Shown one piece after another: positions 13,804 to 21,635 of a stretch of DNA of 29,653 nt; position 1 is the first letter of the stretch; each line of letters opens with the position of its first letter. The stretch spans positions 22,504 to 52,156 of the forward strand of contig DGXY01000066.1 of the NCBI GenBank assembly GCA_002396885.1, given 5' to 3'. A program made the position numbers and the translations under genes. This DNA comes from Akkermansiaceae bacterium UBA5020. Its GTDB lineage: Bacteria > Verrucomicrobiota > Verrucomicrobiia > Verrucomicrobiales > DEV007. The notes below the pieces were generated by a model that worked only from the letters and a program-made list of their open reading frames with translations, had not been told where the DNA came from and searched no databases.

Positions 13804-16746
13804 ATGCAACTCACTCAACCCTGCCTGCCTCCGCGGAACCGCGCCTGCCTCGGTGTGCTTTGGTTTTTGATTTCCGTGCTCGGGGTCGCGGCGCCTTCGG
13901 CCTTTGCGGCTGGAAACGCCGAGGAGCTTTTTGTCCGTCGCATCTCGCCGCTCTTTCATGAGAAGTGTCTCGCCTGTCATGGCAATGATGAGGCGAAGAT
14001 CAAAGGCGGGCTGGATATGAGGACGCTCGCGGCCACGCTGAAAGGTGGCGACAGTGAGGGGCCGGGTTTGATCGCTGGCAAACCGGAGGAGAGTCCGCTT
14101 TATCTCGCGGTGACACGGGAGCACGATGACTGGGAGGCGATGCCGCCGAAAGAGGCGGACAAGCTTTATGCGGAGCAGATCGCGTGGATCAAAGACTGGA
14201 TCGCGGGTGGTGCGCCGTGGCCGGAGGATTCGCGGGCGCAGGCCATTGCGAAAGCGAACGAGGCGAAGTGGTCGGCCGAGGATGGCATCACGGTGAAGAC
14301 AACGGGAGCCTTGTCGCCTGAGTGGGCGAATCGGAGATACAAACCGGAGGGACTGTGGGCCTATCAGCCGGTCCGGAAGATTGGAGTGATGGAGTATTGG
14401 AGTGATGCGGTTTCCAGCACTCCAGCGCTTCGGGACTCCAGCCCTCCTCCACATCCCATCGATGCCTTCATCGCGGCGAAGAAACCCTCAGGTCTCACCG
14501 CAGCACCGGCCGCGGATCGCGTGACGTTGATCCGACGTGCGACATTTGATCTCCTCGGTTTGCCTCCGAAGCCAGAGGAAGTGGAGGCGTTCGTGAAGGA
14601 TGCCCGGCCTGATCCAGAGGCGTTCGCTGCTGCGATCGAGCGTCTGCTCGACTCCCCTCATTACGGCGAGCGCATGGCGCAGCATTGGCTGGATGTGACC
14701 CGCTACGCGGACTCGTCGGGCTTCTCGAATGACTACGAGCGCGGGAATGCCTGGCGCTATCGCGATTACGTGGTGCGCTCCTTCAACCGCGACAAGCCCT
14801 ATGATCAGTTCATCAAGGAGCAGATCGCCGGGGATGAGATCGACGCCAACGACCCTGAGAAGATCATCGCCACGGGTTTCCTGCGCACGGGGCCGTGGGA
14901 GCTGACCGGCATGGAGGTCGAGAAGATCGCTCGCCAGCGCTTCCTCGATGATGTGACCAACAGCGTGGGCGAGACCTTCCTCGCGCACTCGCTGCAGTGC
15001 GCCCGCTGTCACGATCACAAATTCGATCCGGTGCCCACGCATGATTACTACTCGATTCAGGCGGTGTTTGCGACGACCCAGCTCTCGGAGCGGGCCGCGC
15101 CTTTTCTTCCGGAAGAGAACACGCAGGGCTTCGAAGAGCGCGGCAATCTGGAAAAGAGCCTCGCGGAATATGAGTCTGTCCTCACGAAGCTGGACGCCGT
15201 GTTGCTGGAGAACGCCGCGCTCTGGTTCAAGGGCAACGGGAAAGACCCGGCCAAGTGGAATGCCGCCGTCGCGGCCGCACGAAACCCCGCAACTCCGAAG
15301 CAAGACCCCGCCAGGAAACTCGGCAAGTATTCGGACCTGTTCGCCGCCGCACGAAACGCGCTCACCAACGCCGGTGCGCCGGAAGGGGACTTCCCTCCCA
15401 AGCTGGTCGGCTTCACGCCAGAACAGTTCGGCATGGAACGGGTGGCACGAAAAGGATTGGAGCGACTCCGGTGGGAACTGGATCGCTACGAACCCTATGC
15501 TCTGGCGGTCTATGGCGGTCGCACCCGGCAATACAAAACCGTCTTCGCCCCGCTGCGCATGCCCGCCGACCGGATGAGCGCGGGCGAACTGGAAGAGACC
15601 TGCATCCTCACTGGCGGCGATCCCTTTGCCTCCGGCACCAAGGTGAAGCCCGGTGTCCTCAGCGTGCTCGGCTCCGTGCAAAAGACGCCCATCCCCGACG
15701 CCATCGAAGGCCGTCGCAAAGCCTTCGCCGAATGGGTCGCCAGCGCGGACAATCCTCTGACCTCAAGGGCCATCGTGAATCGCGTGTGGATGTGGCACTT
15801 CGGCCAGCCGATCGCGGGGAATCCGAACAACTTCGGCAGCACCGGCAAAAAGCCCACTCACCCCGAACTGCTGGACTGGCTCGCGGCGAAGTTTGTGGAG
15901 AGCGGATGGAGCTTCAAGGCACTGCACCGCCTCATCATGACCTCGGAGACTTATCGCCGAGGCGCCACGCATCCTGATTTGAAGGCCCTGCGGGAGAAAG
16001 ACCCTCTCGGCACCAGCTACGCTGTCTTTGCACCGCGCCGCCTTAGCGCGGAAGAGTTGCGGGATGCCATGCTCGCCGCCACGGGCGAGCTGAACCGCAC
16101 CCTCGGCGGCATCCCGAACCGGCCTGAGATCAATCTCGAAGCCGCCCTGCAACCGCGCCAGGTCATGGGCACCTTTGCCTCCGCCTGGGTGCCCAATCCC
16201 AAGCCTGAGCAGCGCCACCGACGCTCACTCTACGCCCTGAAGCTGCGCGGCCTCACGGACCCGATGCTGGAGGTCTTCAATGCGCCCGCGCCGGACTTCT
16301 CCTGCGAGCGCCGCGAGGCCAGCACCGTCACGCCGCAGGTCTTCAGCCTCTTCAACAGCCAGGGCACGCAATCCCGCGCCCTCGCGCTGGCGCATCGTGC
16401 CGTGAAGGAAACACGCAGTGATGAGCAAGCCATTGCGCGGCTCTTCGCCCTCGTGTTTTCGCGTGCGCCGAGCGCGGAGGAAGAACGCGACTGCCTCGCG
16501 CACTGGCGCGACATCGAAGCCCTAATCGGCAACGAAAAACCACCGACTCAAAAGCCGCCACTCGAGGTGCGCCGCGATGCGGTCGAGGAGAACACCGGCG
16601 AGAAATTTTCCTTCACCGAGAAGCTGCACGCGTATGCCGAGTTCGTCCCCGACCTTCAGCCCGCAGATGTCGATGCCCGCACCCGCGCCCTGGCAGATGT
16701 CTGCCTCGTCCTTCTCAACTCCAACGAGTTTGCTTATGTCTATTGA
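13804..16746 (+). CDS. Secreted cytochrome c - DUF1549 - DUF1553 protein
   Basis: This is a 980-residue protein from ATG 13804; a TTG at 13768 in the same frame is less likely because the signal peptide (RNRACLGVLWFLISVLGVAA, then PSAFA) fits the ATG. A planctomycete-type cytochrome domain has HEKCLACHGND (C55, C58, H59). DUF1549 spans ~218-425 and includes PIDAFIAAK, RRATFDLLGLPP, YADSSGFSNDYERGNAWRYR and a second CxxCH, QCARCHDHKFDP (C400-H404). DUF1553 spans ~640-900 (NPLTSRAIVNRVWMWHFGQP). Such proteins are abundant in Verrucomicrobia and Planctomycetes, usually beside a DUF1501 gene, and are thought to take part in extracytoplasmic polymer breakdown; the reaction is unknown. The linker at ~193-215 is encoded by an inverted repeat. 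The gene is convergent with the Doc toxin gene, 4 bp apart. Confidence 0.93.
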   Translation: MQLTQPCLPPRNRACLGVLWFLISVLGVAAPSAFAAGNAEELFVRRISPLFHEKCLACHGNDEAKIKGGLDMRTLAATLKGGDSEGPGLIAGKPEESPLYLAVTREHDDWEAMPPKEADKLYAEQIAWIKDWIAGGAPWPEDSRAQAIAKANEAKWSAEDGITVKTTGALSPEWANRRYKPEGLWAYQPVRKIGVMEYWSDAVSSTPALRDSSPPPHPIDAFIAAKKPSGLTAAPAADRVTLIRRATFDLLGLPPKPEEVEAFVKDARPDPEAFAAAIERLLDSPHYGERMAQHWLDVTRYADSSGFSNDYERGNAWRYRDYVVRSFNRDKPYDQFIKEQIAGDEIDANDPEKIIATGFLRTGPWELTGMEVEKIARQRFLDDVTNSVGETFLAHSLQCARCHDHKFDPVPTHDYYSIQAVFATTQLSERAAPFLPEENTQGFEERGNLEKSLAEYESVLTKLDAVLLENAALWFKGNGKDPAKWNAAVAAARNPATPKQDPARKLGKYSDLFAAARNALTNAGAPEGDFPPKLVGFTPEQFGMERVARKGLERLRWELDRYEPYALAVYGGRTRQYKTVFAPLRMPADRMSAGELEETCILTGGDPFASGTKVKPGVLSVLGSVQKTPIPDAIEGRRKAFAEWVASADNPLTSRAIVNRVWMWHFGQPIAGNPNNFGSTGKKPTHPELLDWLAAKFVESGWSFKALHRLIMTSETYRRGATHPDLKALREKDPLGTSYAVFAPRRLSAEELRDAMLAATGELNRTLGGIPNRPEINLEAALQPRQVMGTFASAWVPNPKPEQRHRRSLYALKLRGLTDPMLEVFNAPAPDFSCERREASTVTPQVFSLFNSQGTQSRALALAHRAVKETRSDEQAIARLFALVFSRAPSAEEERDCLAHWRDIEALIGNEKPPTQKPPLEVRRDAVEENTGEKFSFTEKLHAYAEFVPDLQPADVDARTRALADVCLVLLNSNEFAYVY
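14381..14441. repeat. REP-like imperfect inverted repeat inside the DUF1549 gene
   Basis: The left arm starts TTGGAGTGATGGAGTATTGG and continues AGTGATG (14381-14407). The right arm (14415-14441) has a reverse complement starting CTGGAGTCCCGAAGCGCTGG and continuing AGTGCTG. Both share TGGAGT at each end of a ~26 bp arm, so a hairpin is possible. It is translated in frame as a low-information linker (IGVMEYWSDAVSSTPALRDS) between cytochrome and DUF1549 domains. It looks like an intergenic repeat that invaded a coding region. Confidence 0.55.
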
Positions 16747-16750
16747 GGCT

Positions 16751-17146
16751 TCAGCTCACCAGCGTGCGCAGCTTGGCCGTGACTTCGTCACGGCTGAGGA
16801 CACCTGCGGCGACCGCGAGAGTGAGGTTCTCCCATTCTTCAACGTCGAGGCTCTCGTCTTTCAACAACCCGTTTTCACTGAGAAACACGAGGCACGTCGC
16901 GAGTGCGACACGTTTGTTGCCATCGACGAAGGCATGATTACTGCACAGGTAAAAGAAGTAGGCGGCTGCGATTTCGATGGGGTCGGAGATCAACGGCGAG
17001 CCCATCATCGTTGCCTGCGGAGCAGCGATGGCAGACTCCAACAGCTCACGAGAACGCATTCCCGGACTGCCTCCATGGGCAGCCAAGACTTCGCTGTGAA
17101 TGGCGATCACAGCCTCGATTGTGGGATGCTTGATCACCGCACTCAT
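16751..17146 (-). CDS. doc: Doc-like Fic-fold toxin of a toxin-antitoxin pair
   Basis: This 131-residue protein belongs to the death-on-curing family. The Fic/Doc catalytic loop is NHAFVDGNKRVALA (H71, F73, D75, N77, K78, R79), and the preceding helix IAAAYFFYLCSNHAF is typical. Doc toxins inactivate elongation factor Tu by phosphorylation; that activity is family knowledge, not shown here. Its ATG overlaps the antitoxin stop by 4 bp, so the toxin is the second gene of the pair. It runs opposite to both flanking genes and lies between DUF1549/1553 and DUF1501 genes that are normally adjacent, so it looks inserted. All loop residues are present and the protein is likely active. Confidence 0.9.
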   Translation of the reverse strand: MSAVIKHPTIEAVIAIHSEVLAAHGGSPGMRSRELLESAIAAPQATMMGSPLISDPIEIAAAYFFYLCSNHAFVDGNKRVALATCLVFLSENGLLKDESLDVEEWENLTLAVAAGVLSRDEVTAKLRTLVS

Positions 17147-17373
17147 GACAGTCGGCGGAAGAGTTCACCGTTCTTCTGGATGAGCAGCCGAGCTGTCTCT
17201 GCTGCCGTGGACGCCTCAATCACTGAGGGATTCATGGGCGCAATGGTAATGGTTCCGCCCGCATGGACTTCGACATTCACTTCATCGCCCACTTTGAGAT
17301 GCGCTAATTGGAGAAGCGCGGAGTCGAAAATGATTCCCTGGGAGTTGCCGATTTTTGAGATGGTCTTGATCAT
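17143..17373 (-). CDS. AbrB/MazE-type antitoxin
   Basis: This 76-residue protein has an N-terminal swapped-hairpin AbrB/SpoVT DNA-binding domain (MIKTISKIGNSQGIIFDSAL, then LKVGDEVNVEV) and a C-terminal helical toxin-binding tail (ETARLLIQKNGELFRRLS). It is the first gene of the pair, overlaps the toxin gene by 4 bp, and should neutralise the toxin and repress its own promoter. Doc is classically partnered by Phd; pairing with an AbrB-fold antitoxin is a known mix-and-match arrangement. Confidence 0.88.
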   Translation of the reverse strand: MIKTISKIGNSQGIIFDSALLQLAHLKVGDEVNVEVHAGGTITIAPMNPSVIEASTAAETARLLIQKNGELFRRLS

Positions 17374-17375
17374 GT

Positions 17376-17407
17376 GTAAAACTATGTATTACCGACCCAT
17401 TTGTCAA
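17376..17407 (-). promoter_or_regulatory. Promoter and candidate autoregulatory palindrome of the toxin-antitoxin pair
   Basis: On the minus strand a consensus -35 TTGACA (17407-17402) is followed after 17 bp by TAGTTT (17384-17379). The imperfect palindrome GTAAAACTATGTATTAC spans 17376-17392 and overlaps the -10, as expected for an antitoxin operator. The -10 is only 5 bp from the antitoxin ATG, which suggests a leaderless transcript. The site also lies just upstream of the plus-strand DUF1501 gene (17416). Confidence 0.55.
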
Positions 17408-17415
17408 TCTGCGTC

Positions 17416-18849
17416 ATGAAAAAATCACCCTTCTTCCCCTGCGCCGGAGCCCGCGCTTTGCATGCGCCAACACGCCGCGACTTCATCTACGGCCTGGGTA
17501 CCAGCCTCGGCAGCGTCGCCTTCAGTTCCTTGCTCGCCGAGGAAGCAAAGAAAAATCCGATGGCACCCAAGCAAGGCCACTTCCCGGAGGCGAAGGCGAA
17601 GAACGTCATTTTCCTCATGATGGAAGGCGGACCGTCGCACATCGACACCTTCGATCCCAAGCCCAAGCTGGAAAAGCTGCACCTCCAGGAGTTCGTCCGC
17701 GAAGACAAACAGGCCTCCGCGATGCAGGGCGGCAAACGTTACTACGTGCAGAGCCCTTTCAAGTTCATCAAGGCCGGCCAAAGCGGCGCGGACATGGCTG
17801 ACAACTGGACGCATCTCGCCAAGGTCGCGGATGATCTCTGCTTCTTCCGCGGTTGCACCGTTGACAGCGTGAACCATCCGACCGCGATGTATCAGATGAA
17901 CTGCGGCAACCGCTTCGGCGGCGATCCCGGCATCGGCTCGTGGGTGAACTACGGCCTTGGCTCGCTCAATCAGGACCTGCCCGGTTTCATCGTGCTGCCC
18001 GAAGTCAGTTATCCGCAAGGAGGTGCCGCAAACTGGAGCAATGGCTACCTGCCCGCGAATTTCCAAGGCACGCCGCTGCGCGCGAAAGGCTCGCCCATTC
18101 TCGATCTCACGCCACCCGCTGGAGTCAGCGCGGAGCGTCAGCGCAAGAACCTCGATCTCATCGCCAAGCTCAACACCACGCACGCCGCGCAGCATCCCGG
18201 CCACGACGAACTCGCCGCGCGCATGGACAACTACGAACTCGCCTTCCGCATGCAGATGCAGGTGCCCGAGACGCTCGACCTCTCCAAGGAAGACGCGAAG
18301 ACGAAGGAACTCTACGGCATCGGCAACGACGCCACCGATTCCTTTGGCCGCAAATGCCTGTTAGCCCGCAAGCTCATCGAAAAAGGCGTCCGCTTCGTGC
18401 AGCTCTACAACGGCTCCTGGGACAGCCACGACTACATCGAGCGCGCCCACGGCAACCTCGTGCGCGGCGTGGACCAGCCCATCGCCGCCCTCATCACCGA
18501 CCTCAAACAGCGCGGCCTCCTTGAGAGCACGCTCATCGTCTGGTGCGGCGAGTTTGGCCGCACCCCCGACAATGGTGTGCGCGGCGGCACCGCCTACGGT
18601 CGCGACCACAATGCCAACGCCATGACCCTCTGGCTCGCCGGCGGCGGCTGCAACGCCGGTCACACCATCGGTGCCACCGACGAACTCGGCATGACCGCCG
18701 TCGAAGGCAAAGCCCACGTCCGCGATTTCCACGTCACCCTCCTCCGCCTCCTCGGCCTCGACGACAACAAACTCACCTACTACCACGCCGGCCGCTTCAA
18801 GCAGCTCAGCCAGTTTGGTGGCGAGGTGATCAAGAAGCTGATCGCGTGA
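17416..18849 (+). CDS. Tat-exported DUF1501 protein
   Basis: This is a 477-residue protein from ATG 17416; a TTG at 17401 is less likely. The N-terminus carries a twin-arginine motif (PTRRDFIYGLGTSLGSVAFS, RR at 20-21), so it is exported folded. The DUF1501 domain starts at KNVIFLMMEGGPSHIDTFDP (62-81) and includes GGDPGIGSW, FIVLPE, RFVQLYNGSWDSHD and WCGEFGRTPDNG. The family has an alkaline phosphatase/sulfatase-like fold; the substrate and reaction are unknown. It is normally found directly downstream of a DUF1549/DUF1553 gene and thought to work with it. Here a toxin-antitoxin pair on the other strand separates the two, so DUF1501 probably needs its own promoter. Confidence 0.93.
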   Translation: MKKSPFFPCAGARALHAPTRRDFIYGLGTSLGSVAFSSLLAEEAKKNPMAPKQGHFPEAKAKNVIFLMMEGGPSHIDTFDPKPKLEKLHLQEFVREDKQASAMQGGKRYYVQSPFKFIKAGQSGADMADNWTHLAKVADDLCFFRGCTVDSVNHPTAMYQMNCGNRFGGDPGIGSWVNYGLGSLNQDLPGFIVLPEVSYPQGGAANWSNGYLPANFQGTPLRAKGSPILDLTPPAGVSAERQRKNLDLIAKLNTTHAAQHPGHDELAARMDNYELAFRMQMQVPETLDLSKEDAKTKELYGIGNDATDSFGRKCLLARKLIEKGVRFVQLYNGSWDSHDYIERAHGNLVRGVDQPIAALITDLKQRGLLESTLIVWCGEFGRTPDNGVRGGTAYGRDHNANAMTLWLAGGGCNAGHTIGATDELGMTAVEGKAHVRDFHVTLLRLLGLDDNKLTYYHAGRFKQLSQFGGEVIKKLIA

Positions 18850-18870
18850 GTTTCGATGCCACCGCGCCGG

Positions 18871-19011
18871 TCATCCCCCTTGTTCGGTAGTTCGAGACTC
18901 AACCAGAGTCGCTCCAAACAGACGTTTGAAGTGCTGCCCGAAGCGCGAGGCGTCGCGGTAGCCGACGCGTTTGGCGATGCGGGCGATGGACGGGTGGCAA
19001 TCGCTCGCCAC
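18871..19011 (-). pseudogene. AraC family regulator, C-terminal remnant
   Basis: On the minus strand the frame reads CHPSIARIAKRVGYRDASRF then GQHFKRLFGATLVES and stops at 18871. This is the second helix-turn-helix and tail of an AraC-type regulator (typical pattern: IARIAxRVGYRDASRFGQHFKRxFG). Upstream the frame is closed by a stop at 19024-19026, so the sensor domain and first HTH are lost. The sequence differs from the PAS-AraC regulator at 12874, so it is a separate relic. Confidence 0.75.
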
Positions 19012-19167
19012 TGACCATCGCGGTCAGCAAACCGGCCGAGTCGGTCTTCAGCAAAGTCTTCCTCATCCGCCCCGAGGGTGGAGACGCTGCCGCTAATCGA
19101 TGCGGCTGCGGCGATCGTTACGCTCGGAGTGGTCGCGGGCGTCGCCGAGGCCGCCGCTTCCCGCGTC

Positions 19168-19184
19168 GCCGCATCGCTTGCGGC
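19168..19184 (-). terminator. GC-rich hairpin downstream of the TIM-barrel gene (possible terminator)
   Basis: GCCGCA and TGCGGC form a perfect 6 bp stem around a 5 base loop, 8 bp beyond the stop codon of the minus-strand gene ending at 19192. No T-run follows, so an intrinsic terminator is doubtful; it could equally be a REP-type hairpin. Confidence 0.3.
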
Positions 19185-19191
19185 TTCAGGA

Positions 19192-20151
19192 TCACGCCAT
19201 CGCCTTGGCGACGGCTTCCTTCATCTTCTCGAGTCCGATCTTCGCACACTCGTCGGCCGGCATGGCCCAGTAGGTGGGATTGAACAATTCGAGCGAGAGC
19301 GAGGGGTAGGCTCCCACCGCGATGAAGTTCTGGATGACCTGGGTGACTGGGGCGATTCCGTCGCCGGGGAAAACCCGGTCGGCGTCCTTGATCGTCTCGC
19401 GCGGCGGGTCGGCCGGGTAATCGTTCATGTGGTAGTTCTGCAGCGCGCCCGGCCCCATGAGGAGAAGGGATTCAAATCCGCATCCGCCCTTGTAGGTGTG
19501 GTAGACGTCGCCGAGGAAACAGGCCTTGGGATGCCCCGATTTGATCGCGACGTAGAGCGCCTTCTCGACCGTGCCGATGGTGGGATTGCCTCCCCACATC
19601 TCGACTTGGGGAATCACGCCCATTTCATCCCCAAGCTCGAGGAGCGCCCGGTAGCGGTCGGCGGCATCGTCGAGGGAAATCATTTCTCCGGCCGGAACTC
19701 CAGCCGGCGGTGCGGCGATGCGCTTGCCGCCGAGACGGGCGATGAGATCCATGTCGCGTTTGGCCTCCTCGAGACCGGCGGCGCGCTCGGCGGGATCGTT
19801 CACGACCCATTTCGCAAATCCGATCGCGCTTTCCACGGTCAGGCCGTGATCATCGATGCGCTTCTTGAGATCTTCGACCTTGCCGCCCTTTTCGAGGTAT
19901 TCGTTGAGTTTGCGGAACCACGGTTCGATCGCGTCGTATCCCGCCTTGCCGGCGACTTCGATCTCGGCGGCGGCATCGAGCTCCTGCCCGCGGATCGTCG
20001 ACATGTTCAGAGAGAATTTGAACTTTCGTCCGGCCGAATCCGAATCCTGAGCGGTCGTGGAAAGACCGGTGGCAAGGGACCCTAGAGCGAGCCCGGATCC
20101 GGCAAGAAAGGTGCGGCGATCAGACAAAGGCGAAAGTGATTCGGTCGACAT
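19192..20151 (-). CDS. Tat-exported sugar phosphate isomerase/epimerase-like TIM barrel protein
   Basis: This 319-residue protein has a Tat signal (SDRRTFLAGSGLALGSLATG, RR at 12-13), so it acts outside the cytoplasm. From ~45 it is an AP-endonuclease-2/xylose-isomerase-like TIM barrel (SLNMSTIRG, EIEVAGKAGYDAIEPW). Probable metal ligands are E184 (QVEMWGG), D215 (LGDVYHT), H241 (NYHMNDYP) and E288 (SLELFN), the usual Glu-Asp-His-Glu set. Members isomerise or epimerise sugars or keto-sugars; an exported one would act on periplasmic substrates. It runs opposite to the sigma-factor cluster, with 172 bp to the divergent thioredoxin-like gene. The substrate is unknown. Confidence 0.87.
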   Translation of the reverse strand: MSTESLSPLSDRRTFLAGSGLALGSLATGLSTTAQDSDSAGRKFKFSLNMSTIRGQELDAAAEIEVAGKAGYDAIEPWFRKLNEYLEKGGKVEDLKKRIDDHGLTVESAIGFAKWVVNDPAERAAGLEEAKRDMDLIARLGGKRIAAPPAGVPAGEMISLDDAADRYRALLELGDEMGVIPQVEMWGGNPTIGTVEKALYVAIKSGHPKACFLGDVYHTYKGGCGFESLLLMGPGALQNYHMNDYPADPPRETIKDADRVFPGDGIAPVTQVIQNFIAVGAYPSLSLELFNPTYWAMPADECAKIGLEKMKEAVAKAMA

Positions 20152-20323
20152 GGTCGATTGTTGCCACGATCCGTCACCGGAATCAACCTCCGAACTCAGG
20201 CATTATCCCGGCAAAAACACCCCGATCAAGCCAATCAAAATTGCCGATTTTGCTAATAAGCTCGACAAACTCCGCGTATTTGATGCAAGGATTGGCAGAA
20301 CCCGCCGTCTCTCAAAGATTGAA

Positions 20324-20842
20324 ATGAAACCGTATTTTTCCACTCTCGCCGTAGCCCTCGCCTCTTTGCTCCTCTCCACCCCGCTCCGTGCCGAGGAAAC
20401 CTCTGGTCTTGGGGCCATTCTTCCAGCGGTCCTGCACGATGCCGCAGGCAAGGAGGTCGATCCCGCCAGCTTGAAAGGCAAAACGGTGGCGCTTTACTTT
20501 TCAGCCCACTGGTGCCCGCCCTGCCGGGCCTTCACCCCCAGTCTCGTCAAGTTTCGCGACGACAACGCGGACAAGGATTTCGAGATCGTCTTCGTGAGTC
20601 TCGATAACTCCGAAGAGGAAAAAAAGACTTACATCAACGAGATGAAGATGAAGTGGCTCACGGTGCCCGGTGCCGGATCGAAGGAGGCCCAGAGTCTTGC
20701 CGGGAAATTCCAGGTTCGTGGCATCCCTGCTCTCGTCGTGCTGCGTCCGGACGGCACCGTTGTCACCGAGAACGGCCGCGAGGATGTGATGGTCGCCCCG
20801 GACAAGGCCCTCGATCAATGGAAAGCGAAGGACCCTTCCTGA
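20324..20842 (+). CDS. Secreted thioredoxin-like (nucleoredoxin/TlpA-type) protein
   Basis: This is a 172-residue protein from ATG 20324. The frame is open further upstream, but only this start gives a signal peptide (MKPYFSTLAVALASLLLSTP, then LRAEE). The thioredoxin fold contains YFSAHWCPPCRAF with C64 and C67, and the cis-proline P135 in RGIPALVVL. The insert FVSLDNSEEEKKTY resembles tryparedoxin/nucleoredoxin relatives. It should act as a periplasmic thiol-disulfide oxidoreductase; direction and partner are unknown. The sigma-factor gene starts 18 bp after its stop, so the two may be co-transcribed, linking thiol redox to the envelope-stress-like module. Confidence 0.88.
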   Translation: MKPYFSTLAVALASLLLSTPLRAEETSGLGAILPAVLHDAAGKEVDPASLKGKTVALYFSAHWCPPCRAFTPSLVKFRDDNADKDFEIVFVSLDNSEEEKKTYINEMKMKWLTVPGAGSKEAQSLAGKFQVRGIPALVVLRPDGTVVTENGREDVMVAPDKALDQWKAKDPS

Positions 20843-20860
20843 CCCCTGCCGGAGCGGAAG

Positions 20861-21562
20861 ATGCCCCCTGCTTCGGTCGCCTCCCCGGAGGCGGTGGCTG
20901 TCGCCTTGGCCGATCCGCTCCCTTCCCTGATGCCTGCCCCCCTTGAAACGCTTCCCGAAGACGTCCCCGCCGCCGGTAGCGCGCTCCGTCGTCCGGATCC
21001 CGATCTCGATCTCGTCGAGCGCGCCCGCGAGGGAGACACCCGCGCTTTCGATGCCCTCGTAGAGAAATACACGCCCAAACTCTACGGTCTGGTCTATCAC
21101 ATGACCTCGAACCGCGAGGATACGAATGACATCCTGCAGGATGTCTTCGCCAAAGCCTACCGGGCCCTGAAGCGATTCCGCGGCAAATCGTCGTTCTACA
21201 CGTGGATCTATTCGATCGCGACGAACATGACGCTGAACTTCCTGAAAAAGCGCAATCGTCGCCGCACCATGAGCCTCGATGACGTCGATCTCGGGATCGA
21301 AAACGACCGGGACTTCATCGAAATGACCTCGAAGAGCGACCCGGTCCGCGAAGCGAATATCTCGGAATTGCAGCAAAGATTGAACATGGCGATGCAGAAG
21401 CTGTCAGTTGACCATCGCACGGTGGTCACGATGTTCGACATTCAGGCCATGCCTCATGCCGAGATTGCCAAAATCCTGGGGATTTCGGAGGGCACCGTGC
21501 GATCGCGGCTTTTCTACGCCCATCGCCAATTGCAGGCCTACCTGGAGGACTTCCGGAAGTGA
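20861..21562 (+). CDS. ECF-type sigma-70 family RNA polymerase sigma factor
   Basis: This 233-residue protein begins with a ~45-residue Ala/Pro-rich extension. Region 2 spans ~60-132 (DTRAFDALVEKYTPKLYGLV, NDILQDVFAKAYRALKRFRG, SFYTWIYSIATNMTLNFLKK) and region 4 ~172-226, with the HTH AEIAKILGISEGTVRSRLF. This matches the group 4 (ECF) layout and resembles a form common in Verrucomicrobia. ATG 20861 has GGAG ten bases upstream; an internal ATG at 20930 would remove half of the extension. The genes downstream, a small membrane protein and a PDZ protein, suggest it is controlled from the envelope, and the thioredoxin-like gene precedes it. Confidence 0.93.
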   Translation: MPPASVASPEAVAVALADPLPSLMPAPLETLPEDVPAAGSALRRPDPDLDLVERAREGDTRAFDALVEKYTPKLYGLVYHMTSNREDTNDILQDVFAKAYRALKRFRGKSSFYTWIYSIATNMTLNFLKKRNRRRTMSLDDVDLGIENDRDFIEMTSKSDPVREANISELQQRLNMAMQKLSVDHRTVVTMFDIQAMPHAEIAKILGISEGTVRSRLFYAHRQLQAYLEDFRK

Positions 21563-21635
21563 GTCTGGCGGTTTTGCGACGGCATCCGGGATTGAAAAAG
21601 AAGCGGATCACCCGTTTATTGACCAGATCTCAAAA

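Larger units (their letters stand above)
18850..19191. other. Gene-poor seam between the left and right gene sets
   Basis: No intact gene is visible in these 342 bp. It holds an AraC-type C-terminal remnant (18871-19011, minus), a plus-strand open stretch reading LTIAVSKPAESVFSKVFLIR near 19010-19070 that I do not recognise, and a GC-rich hairpin at 19168-19184. The mixture of truncated pieces suggests a junction, natural or made during assembly. Confidence 0.6.

Noticed and set aside
14488..15681. 397-codon minus-strand frame opposite the DUF1549 gene
   Set aside because: Antisense to a frame with two CxxCH and DUF1549/DUF1553 motifs.
19078..20085. 335-codon plus-strand frame opposite the TIM-barrel gene
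   Set aside because: The minus frame has a Tat signal and the metal-ligand set; the plus frame shows no domain.
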